DNA from: Betaproteobacteria bacterium
Lineage (GTDB): Bacteria; Pseudomonadota; Gammaproteobacteria; Burkholderiales; SG8-41
Direction: 5' to 3'
DNA: 64,000 bases
Assembly (NCBI GenBank): GCA_028291945.1
Contig: JAQGNH010000141.1
Span: forward strand, 22,331-86,330
The notes beneath the pieces were generated by a model. The model did no database searches. It was not told the DNA's origin and saw only the letters and a program-made list of their open reading frames with translations. The position numbers and the translations under genes were made by a program. Below are positions 43,152 through 52,714 of this stretch, one piece after another (the first letter of the stretch is position 1; every line of letters starts with the position of its first letter).

Positions 43152-44078
43152 ATGCTGAACCCATTCAAACCGCTCGAACTCGTAAAAACCGAAGTCTTTT
43201 CGTCGATGCCTGGAAAGTTTCGCAAGAAAAGCCGCACCGGGTGGTCCGATCCCAATCGTCAGCACGCTGAAGTCGAATGCTTTCTCGAAGGCCCGGCGTT
43301 CGATCGAAACGGCAATCTGTATATCGTGGACACGCCTTTCGGCCGAATTTTTCGAATCGATCCCAAAGGTGAATGGGATCTCGTCGTCCAGTACGAAGGC
43401 TGGCCGAACGGAATGAAGTTTCACAAGGATGGACGGCTTTTCATTGCGGATTACCGCAAGGGCATCCTGTCGCTCGATGTGAAATCCGGAAAGCTCGAGT
43501 CGATTCTGGAAACAGCGTACAGCGAAGGCTTCAAGGGCTGCAACGATCTGCACTTCACGAACAACGGGGACCTGTATTTTACCGATCAAGGCCAGACCGG
43601 CATCGCGGATCCGACGGGCCGCCTCTTCAGACTGCGGGCGAACGGCTGCCTCGAACGCCTCATCACCAATATCCCAAGCCCCAACGGAGTGACGGTGAGT
43701 ACGACCGAGAAACACGTCTATGTCGGCGTCACGCGGTCCCAACAGGTCTGGCGTCTGCCCGTCATGCATGACCTCGCGTTCTCCAAGACAGGCGTCGCGA
43801 TCCAGCTTTCGGGCGGAGTGGGCGGACCCGACGGCGTGGAGATGGATGCGGACAACGGAATTCTGGTGTGTCAGTTGGGCGTCGGCGTATGGCGCTTCGA
43901 CGCGAACATGCTCCCAACGCACCTCGTTCATTCCGAAGATTCGCGCCACCATCACCTGGCGAACATCGCTTACGGCGGCCCGGATCGAAAAACCGTCTAC
44001 ATCACGGAATCATTGTCGGGCGATGTCCTGATGGCGCGGCTGCCGATCGCAGGCAAAGTACTGTTCGGACATCTATAA
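43152..44078 (+). CDS. SMP-30/gluconolactonase family protein
   Basis: The protein has 308 aa with the six-bladed propeller signatures of SMP-30/LRE proteins. Metal ligands are the Glu in FLEGPAFD, the Asn in CNDLHF, the Asn in SPNGVTV and the Asp in GGPDGVEMD. It hydrolyses a sugar lactone or similar with Ca2+ or Zn2+. There is no signal peptide, so it is probably cytosolic. It lies 33 bp before an isopropylmalate-dehydrogenase-like gene and is probably co-transcribed with it. Confidence 0.88.
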   Translation: MLNPFKPLELVKTEVFSSMPGKFRKKSRTGWSDPNRQHAEVECFLEGPAFDRNGNLYIVDTPFGRIFRIDPKGEWDLVVQYEGWPNGMKFHKDGRLFIADYRKGILSLDVKSGKLESILETAYSEGFKGCNDLHFTNNGDLYFTDQGQTGIADPTGRLFRLRANGCLERLITNIPSPNGVTVSTTEKHVYVGVTRSQQVWRLPVMHDLAFSKTGVAIQLSGGVGGPDGVEMDADNGILVCQLGVGVWRFDANMLPTHLVHSEDSRHHHLANIAYGGPDRKTVYITESLSGDVLMARLPIAGKVLFGHL

Positions 44079-44111
44079 TGTTGGCGGTTGTTTTCGACTA
44101 ACAGGACAATC

Positions 44112-45170
44112 GTGAAAATTCTTGTGCTCCCCGGCGACGGCATCGGCCCCGAAATCACCGATGCGACGCTCGCCGTGCTCGACCGCGCCAACGCGCGCTA
44201 CAAGCTCCGCCTCGAGTGGCAGCGCGAAGCGATCGGTCTGGTTCCACTTAAAGAACGCGGCTCGACCCTGCCGGACGAGGTCATGGAGGCAGCCCGTAAA
44301 GCACCCGGGATCATCCTCGGCCCCGTCTCGCATCTGGATTATCCGCCGCGCGAAAAAGGCGGCATCAATCCCTCGGGCGAGCTGCGCGTGAAACTGGACC
44401 TCTTTGCAAACATCCGGCCAGCCAAGTCTCGCATGGGTGTGGGGCTCACCGGCAAACCCGTCGACCTCGTGATCTTCCGCGAATGCACGGAAGGTTTTTA
44501 CAGCGATCGCAACATGTTCATGGGACGCGGCGAGTTCATGCCGACCGAGGACATCGCGATCGCGGTGCGCAAGGTCACGGCGCGGCAATGCGAGCGCATT
44601 TCCCGCGTTGGATTCGAGTGGGCCCGCAAGCGGCGCAAGAAGGTGACTGCCGTGCACAAGGCGAACGTGTTGCACATATCGGACGGCCTGTTTCTGCGCG
44701 AAGTGCGCAAAGTCGCGAAAGAATATCCGGACGTGGAGCTCGACGAGAAAATAGTCGATGCCATGGCGGCTTTGCTCGTGCGCGATCCCTCCCGTTTCGA
44801 CTGCATCGTCACGGGCAACATGTTCGGCGACATCCTTTCGGACGAGGCTTCCGAAATCTCAGGCAGCCTCGGACTTGCCGGTTCCGTCATGGCGGGCGAT
44901 GACGCGTGTTGCGCGCAGGCACAGCACGGTTCGGCCCCTGACATAGCGGGCAAGAACATTGCGAATCCGACTTCGCTGATCCTGTCTGCTGCGATGCTAT
45001 TCGAATGGCTGGCAGCGCGACACTCGCGGCCGGAGTTCGAGCAGGCCGCAAAGGCAATCGAATCGGCGATCGATAACGCGCTGAAGTCGCCCCAGACGCG
45101 CACTCGCGATGTCGGCGGCTCACTGAATACGGATGCGTTTGCCAAGCATATCGCCGAGCAGATCGGCTAG
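44112..45170 (+). CDS. Isocitrate/isopropylmalate dehydrogenase family protein
   Basis: The protein has 352 aa from the GTG at 44112. KILVLPGDGIGPEITDATL is the nucleotide-binding start; ELRVKLDLFANIRPAKS and HGSAPDIAGKNIANP are the substrate-site Arg loop and the family signature. It performs NAD-dependent oxidation, usually with decarboxylation, of a malate-type acid. The context with a lactonase suggests a catabolic substrate rather than leucine synthesis. The short remnant at 19725 matches the N-terminus of this kind of gene. Confidence 0.89.
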   Translation: MKILVLPGDGIGPEITDATLAVLDRANARYKLRLEWQREAIGLVPLKERGSTLPDEVMEAARKAPGIILGPVSHLDYPPREKGGINPSGELRVKLDLFANIRPAKSRMGVGLTGKPVDLVIFRECTEGFYSDRNMFMGRGEFMPTEDIAIAVRKVTARQCERISRVGFEWARKRRKKVTAVHKANVLHISDGLFLREVRKVAKEYPDVELDEKIVDAMAALLVRDPSRFDCIVTGNMFGDILSDEASEISGSLGLAGSVMAGDDACCAQAQHGSAPDIAGKNIANPTSLILSAAMLFEWLAARHSRPEFEQAAKAIESAIDNALKSPQTRTRDVGGSLNTDAFAKHIAEQIG

Positions 45171-45248
45171 ACGTCAAAGGCCGCACTCAACGGCTGATCG
45201 AACAAGGCGCGGGCTGTGAACCCCCGCGGTAGAGCAACCGTCCGTACT

Positions 45249-45677
45249 CTATGCGCTGGCTTGAGTCAGGACTACTGCTGCACGCCCTCGCAGGACCTCG
45301 CCGCCCGCGGCCTGGATTCTGAACTCATACAAAAGTCGAGTCTGGTCGCCCCAGAGCCTTTGTGCGTCGATCGTGAGCTCTCCCCTAAGGTCGTCCAGCC
45401 GGTCGACGTTCAAGGTGAGATCGCGCACCGCCGCCAGCACGCCCGGCCTCACGTCCTCGCTGCCCATCAATGCACCGTGCACGGCCATCGCTTGCGCCGC
45501 GTACTCCACACCGCAGATCGCTGGCAGAACCCCGTCTTCGCGCAAAGGATGCGAAGCGTCGTGGTGGTTGATCGCGACGCACGTGATGGTGTGATCGTCA
45601 TAGCTCACCACGCGGTCAAGCAGGCACATGGCGCCCTGATGAGGGATCAGCGCAGCAATTGCGTCATGGGACAGCAT
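45249..45677 (-). CDS. Hotdog 3-hydroxyacyl-ACP dehydratase-like protein (ApeP type)
   Basis: The protein has 142 aa. IPHQGAMCLLDRVVSYD is the N-terminal motif of the FabZ-related dehydratases found in aryl-polyene clusters, followed by the central hotdog helix AICGVEYAAQAMAVH. It would dehydrate polyene intermediates on a carrier protein. It is divergent from the deacetylase and XanB2-type genes. As a lone gene it could also act on free acyl-CoA. Confidence 0.78.
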   Translation of the reverse strand: MLSHDAIAALIPHQGAMCLLDRVVSYDDHTITCVAINHHDASHPLREDGVLPAICGVEYAAQAMAVHGALMGSEDVRPGVLAAVRDLTLNVDRLDDLRGELTIDAQRLWGDQTRLLYEFRIQAAGGEVLRGRAAVVLTQASA

Positions 45678-45823
45678 TAGCTCGTTCGCTCAATCGTGGC
45701 ATTGTTGTTCTGTCCTATTACGCTCAGGGCCGGCACGAACGGACAGCGGCAAGGATAAAGAGGCTCGCAGTATAGCGGTTCTAATGACGCCGAAAGCGAA
45801 GGCTGTGCTAGCATTTGCAACTC

Positions 45824-46678
45824 ATGGAGCAGACAAGCCACTGCAGTACGTTGGACAAAGGGGACGAGGTCGCATCAGGCCGCAACTGGCGGCCCACACC
45901 TGCAATTCGCGTTTCCGCTGCTGTTCACCTGACCGCCCTCACGGGCTTCGCACTGGCTCCCGTGCCCTGGGACTACATCGCCGCTGCGCTCGCCGGCAAT
46001 CATCTTGTGCTCGGCCTCGCCGGAATGTGGCCGCGCAGCACATTGATAGGGTCGAATCTTCGGCGTCTGCCGGAAGAATCTGCTGCACGACACGAAATCG
46101 CCCTGACTTTCGATGACGGTCCCGACCCCATCGTGACGCCACGTGTGCTGGATCTGCTCGATCAGCACCAGGCGAAGGCGAGCTTCTTTTGCGTCGGGGT
46201 CAAAGCGGCTGCCCACCCGGCGATCGTTCAGGAGATCGCACGCCGCGGACACAGCGTCGAAAACCATACGCAAACGCATCCCGCTGCTTTTGCCGCATAT
46301 GGCGTTAGCCGCTTGCGGCGAGAAATCGAGTCCTCGCAGGAGACGCTCGCAGCAATCTGCGGCCGAACACCCGCCTTCTTCAGGGCTCCGGCCGGCTTGC
46401 GCAGTCCGCTGCTCGATCCGATCTTGGCGCGGCGTGGGCTGCAATATGTCTCCTGGACGCGGCGCGCCTTCGATACGATAGACAACAATCCTGTGACTGT
46501 GTTGAAGCGCGTGGCTCACGGACTCGCTGCCGGGGATGTGCTCGCCTTGCATGACGGGCCGGCAACTCTCGCGCGCAACAGACCGGCCGTCGTGCTCGAA
46601 GTGCTGCCGCGCCTGCTGGACACCATAGAAGCCGCGAAGCTCCGGCCCGTGCCGTTGCCTACGGCTTGCAGAAGCTGA
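45824..46678 (+). CDS. Polysaccharide deacetylase (NodB) family protein
   Basis: The protein has 284 aa from the ATG at 45824. Residues about 30-70 are hydrophobic and may anchor it. The NodB domain has TFDDGPDP at 95-102, GHSVENHTQTHP with the metal His pair, and FFRAPAGLRSP. It removes acetyl or similar groups from a glycan or small molecule, probably at the membrane. Deacetylase-like genes occur in some xanthomonadin-type clusters; here the next gene is a XanB2-type chorismatase. Confidence 0.85.
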   Translation: MEQTSHCSTLDKGDEVASGRNWRPTPAIRVSAAVHLTALTGFALAPVPWDYIAAALAGNHLVLGLAGMWPRSTLIGSNLRRLPEESAARHEIALTFDDGPDPIVTPRVLDLLDQHQAKASFFCVGVKAAAHPAIVQEIARRGHSVENHTQTHPAAFAAYGVSRLRREIESSQETLAAICGRTPAFFRAPAGLRSPLLDPILARRGLQYVSWTRRAFDTIDNNPVTVLKRVAHGLAAGDVLALHDGPATLARNRPAVVLEVLPRLLDTIEAAKLRPVPLPTACRS

Positions 46679-46754
46679 TTATGGTCCTCACAATCGCGTG
46701 CCTCCGAAATTCAAACCCAAGCGACCGGAGCGAACACCTAAAGCGCCTGAAGCA

Positions 46755-47786
46755 ATGAGCGCCCAAATACAAGACTTAGGCTTTTCGCGCGCCGTTCCCG
46801 GACTCGACATTTTTTACGCCGCAGAATCGTCAGCAGACCGTTGGCTGAGTGATGATTCAGTTCTGGCACTTATCCGTTTCAGCACCCGTACCGAGGTCAG
46901 CGCCGAGGATCCTCGATTCATTTCGATCGGCCTGCCGCCGCTTGGCCCGCAACGCTACGTCGAGGTATGGCGCACCCGATTGCCGGTCATCAGAGGCCAT
47001 GACGGCGATTTGCACTACGCGACGGATGGCGAAATCCTCTTCGGATCTCTCCTCCTGGAGGAACACGGCAACGGCGCTCTTGAAGGCGCGGCACGCGCGG
47101 GCTATTCGAAGATCCTGAAAGTTACGCAAGACCTCGGCTTCGACCACCTCGTCAGGCTGTGGAACTACTTTCCCGGCATAAATCTGGAGATCGACGCCCT
47201 GGAACGCTATCGCACATTTTGCGTCGGGCGTTACGAGGCGTTTGCCGCTTCAGGCCACCTGCGGCAGCGCCACGCCGCGGCGAGCGCGATCGGCACGCAC
47301 GCCCCTGGTTTGCTGCTCTACTTTCTTGCCGCGTCGAAACCCGGGATGCCCATAGAGAACCCGCGTCAGGTGAGCGCGTTTCGTTATCCGAAGGTTTACG
47401 CGCCCCGCCATCCATTGTTCTCGCGCGCCATGCTCAAGCAGTGGGACGCGGGCACACACCTATATATATCGGGAACTGCGAGTGTGGTGGGGCATCGTAC
47501 TTGTCATGTGGGCGACACGCTCGAACAGCTGCGCGAGACCGCGCGCAACCTCGAGGCAATTGTGTCCAGAACCCATGAGCTGCAACCGCTCGCCCTCAAG
47601 AGTGCCGCCCAACTGAGCCTCGCAAAAGTCTACGTGCGTCGTGCGGAAGACCTTTTCCGTATTCAGTCTGAGTTCGATCGTCTGTTCAGTCCCGCATTGC
47701 CGCGCACATATCTGCTCGCAGATATCTGTCGCTCGGATCTGCTGCTAGAAATCGACGCGTTCTATTGCGAGCCCACGGCGTCATGA
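46755..47786 (+). CDS. Chorismatase, XanB2/Hyg5 type
   Basis: The protein has 343 aa from the ATG at 46755; a GTG at 46698 would add 19 basic residues. LVRLWNYFPGINLE, FCVGRYEAFAASG and AASAIGTHAPGLLLYFLA are motifs of the chorismatase family that makes 3- or 4-hydroxybenzoate from chorismate. In Xanthomonas the XanB2 product feeds ubiquinone and xanthomonadin (aryl polyene) synthesis. Nearby hotdog dehydratases, deacetylase and methyltransferase fit that use. The exact product isomer cannot be read here. Confidence 0.85.
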   Translation: MSAQIQDLGFSRAVPGLDIFYAAESSADRWLSDDSVLALIRFSTRTEVSAEDPRFISIGLPPLGPQRYVEVWRTRLPVIRGHDGDLHYATDGEILFGSLLLEEHGNGALEGAARAGYSKILKVTQDLGFDHLVRLWNYFPGINLEIDALERYRTFCVGRYEAFAASGHLRQRHAAASAIGTHAPGLLLYFLAASKPGMPIENPRQVSAFRYPKVYAPRHPLFSRAMLKQWDAGTHLYISGTASVVGHRTCHVGDTLEQLRETARNLEAIVSRTHELQPLALKSAAQLSLAKVYVRRAEDLFRIQSEFDRLFSPALPRTYLLADICRSDLLLEIDAFYCEPTAS

Positions 47787-47856
47787 GCGTGTTGCTAGCA
47801 CTGCAACCGGTCATTCCGCCGTCTCTAAACTTTTCCAACAGCCTCCAGGTTTTCTG

Positions 47857-48690
47857 ATGAGATTATCAGCCTTGATGTGGGGCGCAGTCACTGCGCTCGC
47901 TCTCTCTGGTACGGCGCGAGCTGATCAGCTTCCCCTATGGGAAGCAGGAGCCGGCCTTGCCATAGTGGATTTTCCGGAGTATCGCGGTTCGGATCAGCGA
48001 CAGACCTATGCGCTGCCATTACCGTATGTGGTGTACCGCGGTGAACGGCTCAAAATCGACAGACAGAAAGTGCGCGGTCTGCTTTTTTCCACTGAGATTG
48101 CGGAGCTGGATGTCAGCGTGAGCGGCACGGTCCCCGTGAAAAGCCGCGACAATCGAGCGCGGCAGGGCATGCCTGACCTCGATCCGACACTGGAAGTGGG
48201 GCCGTCGCTCAATGTCTTTCTGTATCGAGGCCTCTCCGACAGAATGAGTGTCGAGCTGCGGCTTCCGCTGCGCGCGGTTGAAGCGACTGACTTGCGCAGC
48301 GTTCGTCACCAAGGCTGGTTGTTTCACCCGCATGTGAACGTGGACCTGAAAGGTGTTCCCGGTCCGGGTTGGAACCTGGGTTTGCTCGCCGGTCCGGTGT
48401 TCGGCAGCCAGGGCTATCACAATTATTTCTACGGGGTCGCTCCTGCGTTCGCGACGGCGAGTCGCCCGGCGTACGAGGCGAAAGGCGGCTATTCGGGCTT
48501 ACAGTTCATAGGGGCCGTCAGCAAGCGGTATCAGAAGTACTGGTTTGGAGCATTCATCAAGGCCGACAGTCTGCACGGCGCCGCGTTCGAGGAGAGCCCG
48601 CTCGTAAAACAAAAATACGCGTTCGCTGCCGGAGTTGCCGTGGCTTACGTGTTTGCGAAGTCAGGTGAGCTCGTGGAGGCGAAGGAGTGA
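47857..48690 (+). CDS. MipA/OmpV family outer-membrane protein
   Basis: The protein has 277 aa with a signal peptide of about 22 residues ending in ARA. WEAGAGLAIVDFPEYRGSDQ and LPLPYVVYRGERLKIDR are the family start; alternating strands follow to an aromatic-rich C-terminus, as in MipA beta-barrels. It lies in the outer membrane, with a possible scaffold or stress role. It follows the chorismatase gene by 70 bp and converges on the methyltransferase gene with only 10 bp between. Confidence 0.85.
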   Translation: MRLSALMWGAVTALALSGTARADQLPLWEAGAGLAIVDFPEYRGSDQRQTYALPLPYVVYRGERLKIDRQKVRGLLFSTEIAELDVSVSGTVPVKSRDNRARQGMPDLDPTLEVGPSLNVFLYRGLSDRMSVELRLPLRAVEATDLRSVRHQGWLFHPHVNVDLKGVPGPGWNLGLLAGPVFGSQGYHNYFYGVAPAFATASRPAYEAKGGYSGLQFIGAVSKRYQKYWFGAFIKADSLHGAAFEESPLVKQKYAFAAGVAVAYVFAKSGELVEAKE

Positions 48691-48700
48691 ACGTGTGCCT

Positions 48701-49939
48701 TCACTCTTGGCCCGGCCAGGAGGTTTTGTTCGTGCTGCCCTCGAAACCGGGTCCTTTCTTCTGCCCGCATACAGCCCCGGATAGAAAGTTCGGACACAGC
48801 TCCGATATACGCTCAACGTCAGGTTCGACCTGCTGCACGTGAAAACCGGCGTGCGCCAAAGAACGTCGCCACTGCTGGGCCGGGAGGAACCCCGGGGCAG
48901 GACGGAACGCGGGATCCGTTCGAACGGTACTGAAGCTCTCGAGCATCTGAAAGATGAACTCGGGGAAAATTGGCTTGTGACGACTCAGGCATTCGCCCAT
49001 GACGAGCCACCCATCTGAGCCAAGAGAGTCCCGGGCCTGTCCCAGGCTATAGGCCAGATCGTGGGCGACATGCATTACATTGATTCCGTACACGAGGTCG
49101 AAGCTCGCCTTTGAGGCGCTCTGAGGCCGCCAGGGGCTGTTGATATCCAGAGCGCGAAACTCGAGCGGTAAATCAGGATAGCGCCGCGTAAGGTTGCGCT
49201 GGGCACGGCGCAGAAAAAACGTGCTCGGCTCCGTGACCACGTAGCGCTCGATTCGATCTGCAAGGCCTCGCGCGTTCAGCACTTCGAGCAGAATCTCGGC
49301 GCCGCTGCCCGCGCCAGCACCGATCTCCAGTATGCTGAATTGCGAACGGCTCGCCATACGACGCGCCGCCGCGAGTGCGGCTATCCAGTTATTTACCGCG
49401 TACGTTGGATTGTCGTTGCGGAAGTACGCGAGCCACAGTGCGATTTTCTGCGGCTCGAACAGGACCTGCTCTGCAGTCGATTCGCCCCGTGCGAGCAGCG
49501 GGTAAGTCGCAGCTGCGTGATCCAGCAGATCGAGTGTTGCCGCATTTGCTGGATCGACCGCGAGCGCGCTCTCGCGCACGGTCGTGGAGTCCGGGCGGCT
49601 GGCTGCTGAAACCCTGTACTTCCCGCCCTCATGTGGCTCGCGTGTGAGATCCCCGAGCTCGACCGCTGCTTCCATGAGCCAGTGCAGCATGGGACAAAAT
49701 TTCGGATCGAAGGACAAAATGCGGCAGAGGTCATCAGGTGTGCACCACGAGTCGAGCTTTGCGTACACGCCGAGGCTTCGCAACAGCCGGCTTGCAAGCT
49801 CGAGCGTGTAGCGATGAATCAGCTCAATGCTGAAATGGAGCTTCTCATTGAAAAGCTCGGCCGGATATTCTGCCAGGAATGACGATACGCGCGGGTCGAG
49901 TGCCGCTGGAGTGAAAACCGGCGCTGACGCGATCGACAA
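48701..49939 (-). CDS. Class I SAM-dependent methyltransferase
   Basis: The protein has 412 aa. An N-terminal helical domain (residues 1-190) is followed by the SAM-binding motif ILEIGAGAGSGAEILLE and the acidic strand-2 element VVTEPSTFF. Aryl-polyene clusters often carry such a methyltransferase acting on the aryl head, a role supported here only by neighbours. The start is a TTG at 49939; no ATG or GTG lies upstream in frame before the gap. The dehydratase gene lies 73 bp upstream on the same strand. Confidence 0.8.
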   Translation of the reverse strand: MSIASAPVFTPAALDPRVSSFLAEYPAELFNEKLHFSIELIHRYTLELASRLLRSLGVYAKLDSWCTPDDLCRILSFDPKFCPMLHWLMEAAVELGDLTREPHEGGKYRVSAASRPDSTTVRESALAVDPANAATLDLLDHAAATYPLLARGESTAEQVLFEPQKIALWLAYFRNDNPTYAVNNWIAALAAARRMASRSQFSILEIGAGAGSGAEILLEVLNARGLADRIERYVVTEPSTFFLRRAQRNLTRRYPDLPLEFRALDINSPWRPQSASKASFDLVYGINVMHVAHDLAYSLGQARDSLGSDGWLVMGECLSRHKPIFPEFIFQMLESFSTVRTDPAFRPAPGFLPAQQWRRSLAHAGFHVQQVEPDVERISELCPNFLSGAVCGQKKGPGFEGSTNKTSWPGQE

Positions 49940-50012
49940 GATGGTGTGCGCTAGGCCTTCCGGCCGCAGAGCCCGCGTAAATCTGCGTGCACAGTTCGGG
50001 ATCGGATAAGCG

Positions 50013-50378
50013 TCATTGAAGAGATTCCGGAGACTCGGCGCGTCCGCCAGCCAGCTTGAGAATCCCGCCGGAAATCAGCGTCTCGCCGCGCAGTACACGG
50101 AAGTGAATAGTACCGTTCGCGCTGCGCTCCAGCACGATACTGAATTGCTCGTCAGGCTTGAGCCGCGCATGAAATTTCGCGACGGTAACGTCACTCACCG
50201 CGGCGCCAAATGAGCTCGCAGCTGCTTTGAGCACGCGTTGCAGTATCAGCACGCCCGGAACGATTGGATTGCCTGGAAAATGCCCGGGCAGCGAGGGATG
50301 GAGCGGTTCGATCTGGTGCGTCTCGGAGTAAACCATCAGACTTTGAGTGCGCTCGCGAAACATGAATCGGCGCGGCAT
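50013..50378 (-). CDS. Hotdog dehydratase-like protein (FabA/FabZ type)
   Basis: The protein has 121 aa. HPSLPGHFPGNPIVPGVLIL is the typical dehydratase active-site segment with catalytic His, as in FabZ and ApeI-like proteins. It is slightly shorter than FabZ (about 150 aa). It probably dehydrates carrier-bound 3-hydroxyacyl chains, with the 45249 product in the same pathway. It is co-directional with the methyltransferase. Confidence 0.8.
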   Translation of the reverse strand: MPRRFMFRERTQSLMVYSETHQIEPLHPSLPGHFPGNPIVPGVLILQRVLKAAASSFGAAVSDVTVAKFHARLKPDEQFSIVLERSANGTIHFRVLRGETLISGGILKLAGGRAESPESLQ

Positions 50379-50408
50379 AAAAATCGGCGCGCGAATTCCG
50401 GCCTGGCG

Positions 50409-50816
50409 TTATGAGCTAGGCGGGCCTTTCAGCTCGATCACGTTGCCTTCCGGATCATTTATATAGATGGATGGACCATACCCGTCGGCGCCGTAACGGT
50501 TCTTGGTCTCGCCTGGCACCACGCCGTGTTTGATCAGGTGTGCAATCACGGCAAGCGGGTCGAACGGCTCCACGCGCAGGCACAGATGATCCATGTTGCG
50601 GCCTTCTACGCCGGGAGCTGCGCCGCCTTTCTTCCCAAGCTCGCCGTCTACCGGAACCAGGTCGATGAGCGACTGGCCTGCCCTCATTTGAATCAGCCCG
50701 ATGTCCTGACGCGCGCGCTCGATCTGACAGCCGAGCACGTCGCAGTAAAAGCGGGTCATGCGCGACGCATCCTGTACGCGCAGGACGACGTGATCGAGGC
50801 CGAGGACGTGGATCAA
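50409..50816 (-). CDS. VOC (glyoxalase-like) superfamily protein
   Basis: The protein has 135 aa with the two-repeat VOC fold. HVVLRVQDASRMTRFYCDVLG at the N-terminus and PSIYINDPEGNVIELKGP at the C-terminus carry the metal ligands (His and Glu). The start is TTG at 50816. Members range from glyoxalase I to dioxygenases and resistance proteins; no substrate can be inferred. Confidence 0.83.
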   Translation of the reverse strand: MIHVLGLDHVVLRVQDASRMTRFYCDVLGCQIERARQDIGLIQMRAGQSLIDLVPVDGELGKKGGAAPGVEGRNMDHLCLRVEPFDPLAVIAHLIKHGVVPGETKNRYGADGYGPSIYINDPEGNVIELKGPPSS

Positions 50817-50925
50817 AGCGGGTGACGGTCAGCCACAGCCGCAGTCAGATTACCAATATGCGCACGAATGATGAGCACCGTTCCCCGTTTAGCGTTCAAG
50901 AAGACCAAGCGCGAAGCGGCTTGCC

Positions 50926-52407
50926 TCACTTTGTGATGTCTCCGAGGCACAGATATTTCACCTCGAGAAACTCTTCGATCCCGTATTTGGATCCTTCGCG
51001 GCCAATGCCGGATTCCTTGACGCCGCCGAACGGCGCGACTTCGGTGGAAATGATGCCGACATTGATACCGACGATGCCCGACTCGAGCCCTTCGGCAACG
51101 CGCCACACACGACCGATGTCGCGGCTGTAGAAGTACGCGGCCAATCCGAATTCAGTATCGTTCGCAAGCTTCAACAGCTCTTCCTCGGTCTTGAACCGGT
51201 AAAGCGGGGCTACCGGACCGAATGTTTCCTCGTGCGTTACCTTCATGTTGGTCTTCACGTCAGCGAGCACAGTGGGCTGGAAGTATTGCCCGCCTTTGTC
51301 GTGGCGTTTGCCACCCGTCAATACACGCGCGCCCTTGCTCAGCGCATCGCTGATGTGCTCTTCCACCTTTTCGACGGCCTTCATGTCGATAAGCGGCCCT
51401 TGAACGACGCCCTCTTCGAGGCCATTGCCGACCTTCATTGCGGAAACCTTGTCCGAAAACTTCTTGGCAAACGTCTCGTACACGCCGTCCTGGACAAACA
51501 GGCGGTTCGCACATACGCAGGTCTGACCGGTGTTGCGGTACTTGGATGCCATCGCGCCTTCAACGGCAGAATCGAGATCGGCGTCGTCGAACACGATGAA
51601 CGGCGCATTGCCGCCGAGCTCGAGCGAAACCTTCTTCACGGTGCTCGCACATTGCGCCATCAGCTGCTTGCCGACTTCGGTCGACCCGGTGAACGTGAAT
51701 TTGCGGACGAGTGGATTCGTCGTGAGTTCCTTGCCGATTGGCGCGGCCGATCCCGTTACGCAGGACAACACGCCTTTCGGAATGCCCGCACGTTCCGCCA
51801 GCTCGCACAAGGCCAGCGCCGAATACGGGGTCATGGATGCAGGCTTAATTACCATCGTGCAGCCTGCCGCGAGCGCCGGACCGGCTTTGCGGGTGATCAT
51901 CGCGTTCGGAAAATTCCAGGGGGTCACCGCTGCGCATACCCCGATCGGCTGCTTCAGCACGACTATTCTGCGATCGGGCGTCTGTGCCGGGATCGTATCG
52001 CCATACACCCGCTTCGCTTCCTCTGCAAACCATTCGATGAACGAAGCGCCGTAGGCGATTTCGCCGCGAGACTCCGCAAGCGGCTTGCCCTGTTCGACGG
52101 TCATGAGGATCGCGAGATCTTCCTGGTTGGCCATCATGAGGTCGTACCACTTGCGCAGGATGGTGGAGCGTTCTTTCGCGGTCTTCGAGCGCCACGACGG
52201 AAACGCGGCATTGGCGGCCTCGATCGCGCGACGCGTCTCAGCTTCCCCCATTTTGGGCACCGTGCCGATCTGCTGACCATCTGCCGGGTTATGAACAGAA
52301 AGCGTCGCTTTATCATCGGCGTCCACCCAGACGCCGTCGACGTAGCACTGCTGCCGGAACAGGCTCATGTCTTTCAACTGAACCGCAGGTTTCACTTTTT
52401 GTTGCAT
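50926..52407 (-). CDS. NAD(P)-dependent aldehyde dehydrogenase, succinate-semialdehyde type
   Basis: The protein has 493 aa from the ATG at 52407 (GGAAG upstream); a longer start at 52437 is less likely. VTPWNFPNAMITRK, LELGGNAPF (general base Glu) and NTGQTCVCANR (catalytic Cys) are the family core, and the overall sequence is of the GabD class. It oxidises succinate semialdehyde or a similar aldehyde to the acid in the cytosol. It is probably a single-gene unit. Confidence 0.9.
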   Translation of the reverse strand: MQQKVKPAVQLKDMSLFRQQCYVDGVWVDADDKATLSVHNPADGQQIGTVPKMGEAETRRAIEAANAAFPSWRSKTAKERSTILRKWYDLMMANQEDLAILMTVEQGKPLAESRGEIAYGASFIEWFAEEAKRVYGDTIPAQTPDRRIVVLKQPIGVCAAVTPWNFPNAMITRKAGPALAAGCTMVIKPASMTPYSALALCELAERAGIPKGVLSCVTGSAAPIGKELTTNPLVRKFTFTGSTEVGKQLMAQCASTVKKVSLELGGNAPFIVFDDADLDSAVEGAMASKYRNTGQTCVCANRLFVQDGVYETFAKKFSDKVSAMKVGNGLEEGVVQGPLIDMKAVEKVEEHISDALSKGARVLTGGKRHDKGGQYFQPTVLADVKTNMKVTHEETFGPVAPLYRFKTEEELLKLANDTEFGLAAYFYSRDIGRVWRVAEGLESGIVGINVGIISTEVAPFGGVKESGIGREGSKYGIEEFLEVKYLCLGDITK

Positions 52408-52642
52408 GGCTGCGTCTTCCGTGGAGAGTAGAAACACGGCGGTATCGCCGCGGGAATGGGCCAGTATAACAAACCGGCGTAACGCTTCCGCGCGCCACCC
52501 GCACAGCAGAATAAGGGCGCCTGCGAGCTCGGCGCGAAAAGCGCGTCGCGTCGGTATACCGATTGCATAACCTGACGCCGTGATTTATTAGCAATCAGGC
52601 TGCATTCCTCCAGCAAAGGCTTTACCTCGCGCGCAAAACGCT

Positions 52643-52651
52643 TGATATAAT
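52643..52651 (+). promoter_or_regulatory. Extended -10 promoter element for the MlaA gene
   Basis: TGATATAAT combines TGn with a perfect TATAAT at 52646-52651. It lies 64 bp before the MlaA start. The -35 side is weak (TTTACC at 52621), which suits an extended -10 promoter. Confidence 0.5.
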
Positions 52652-52714
52652 GAGAGAAGTTTCGGAGCGCCCGATGTTGAGCGCCGGATGCGCAAGAACA
52701 ATAGGAACGAATAG

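Noticed and set aside
45171..45248. Additional gene or RNA between the dehydrogenase and dehydratase genes
   Set aside because: Only short frames and no stable structure were seen in this convergent gap.
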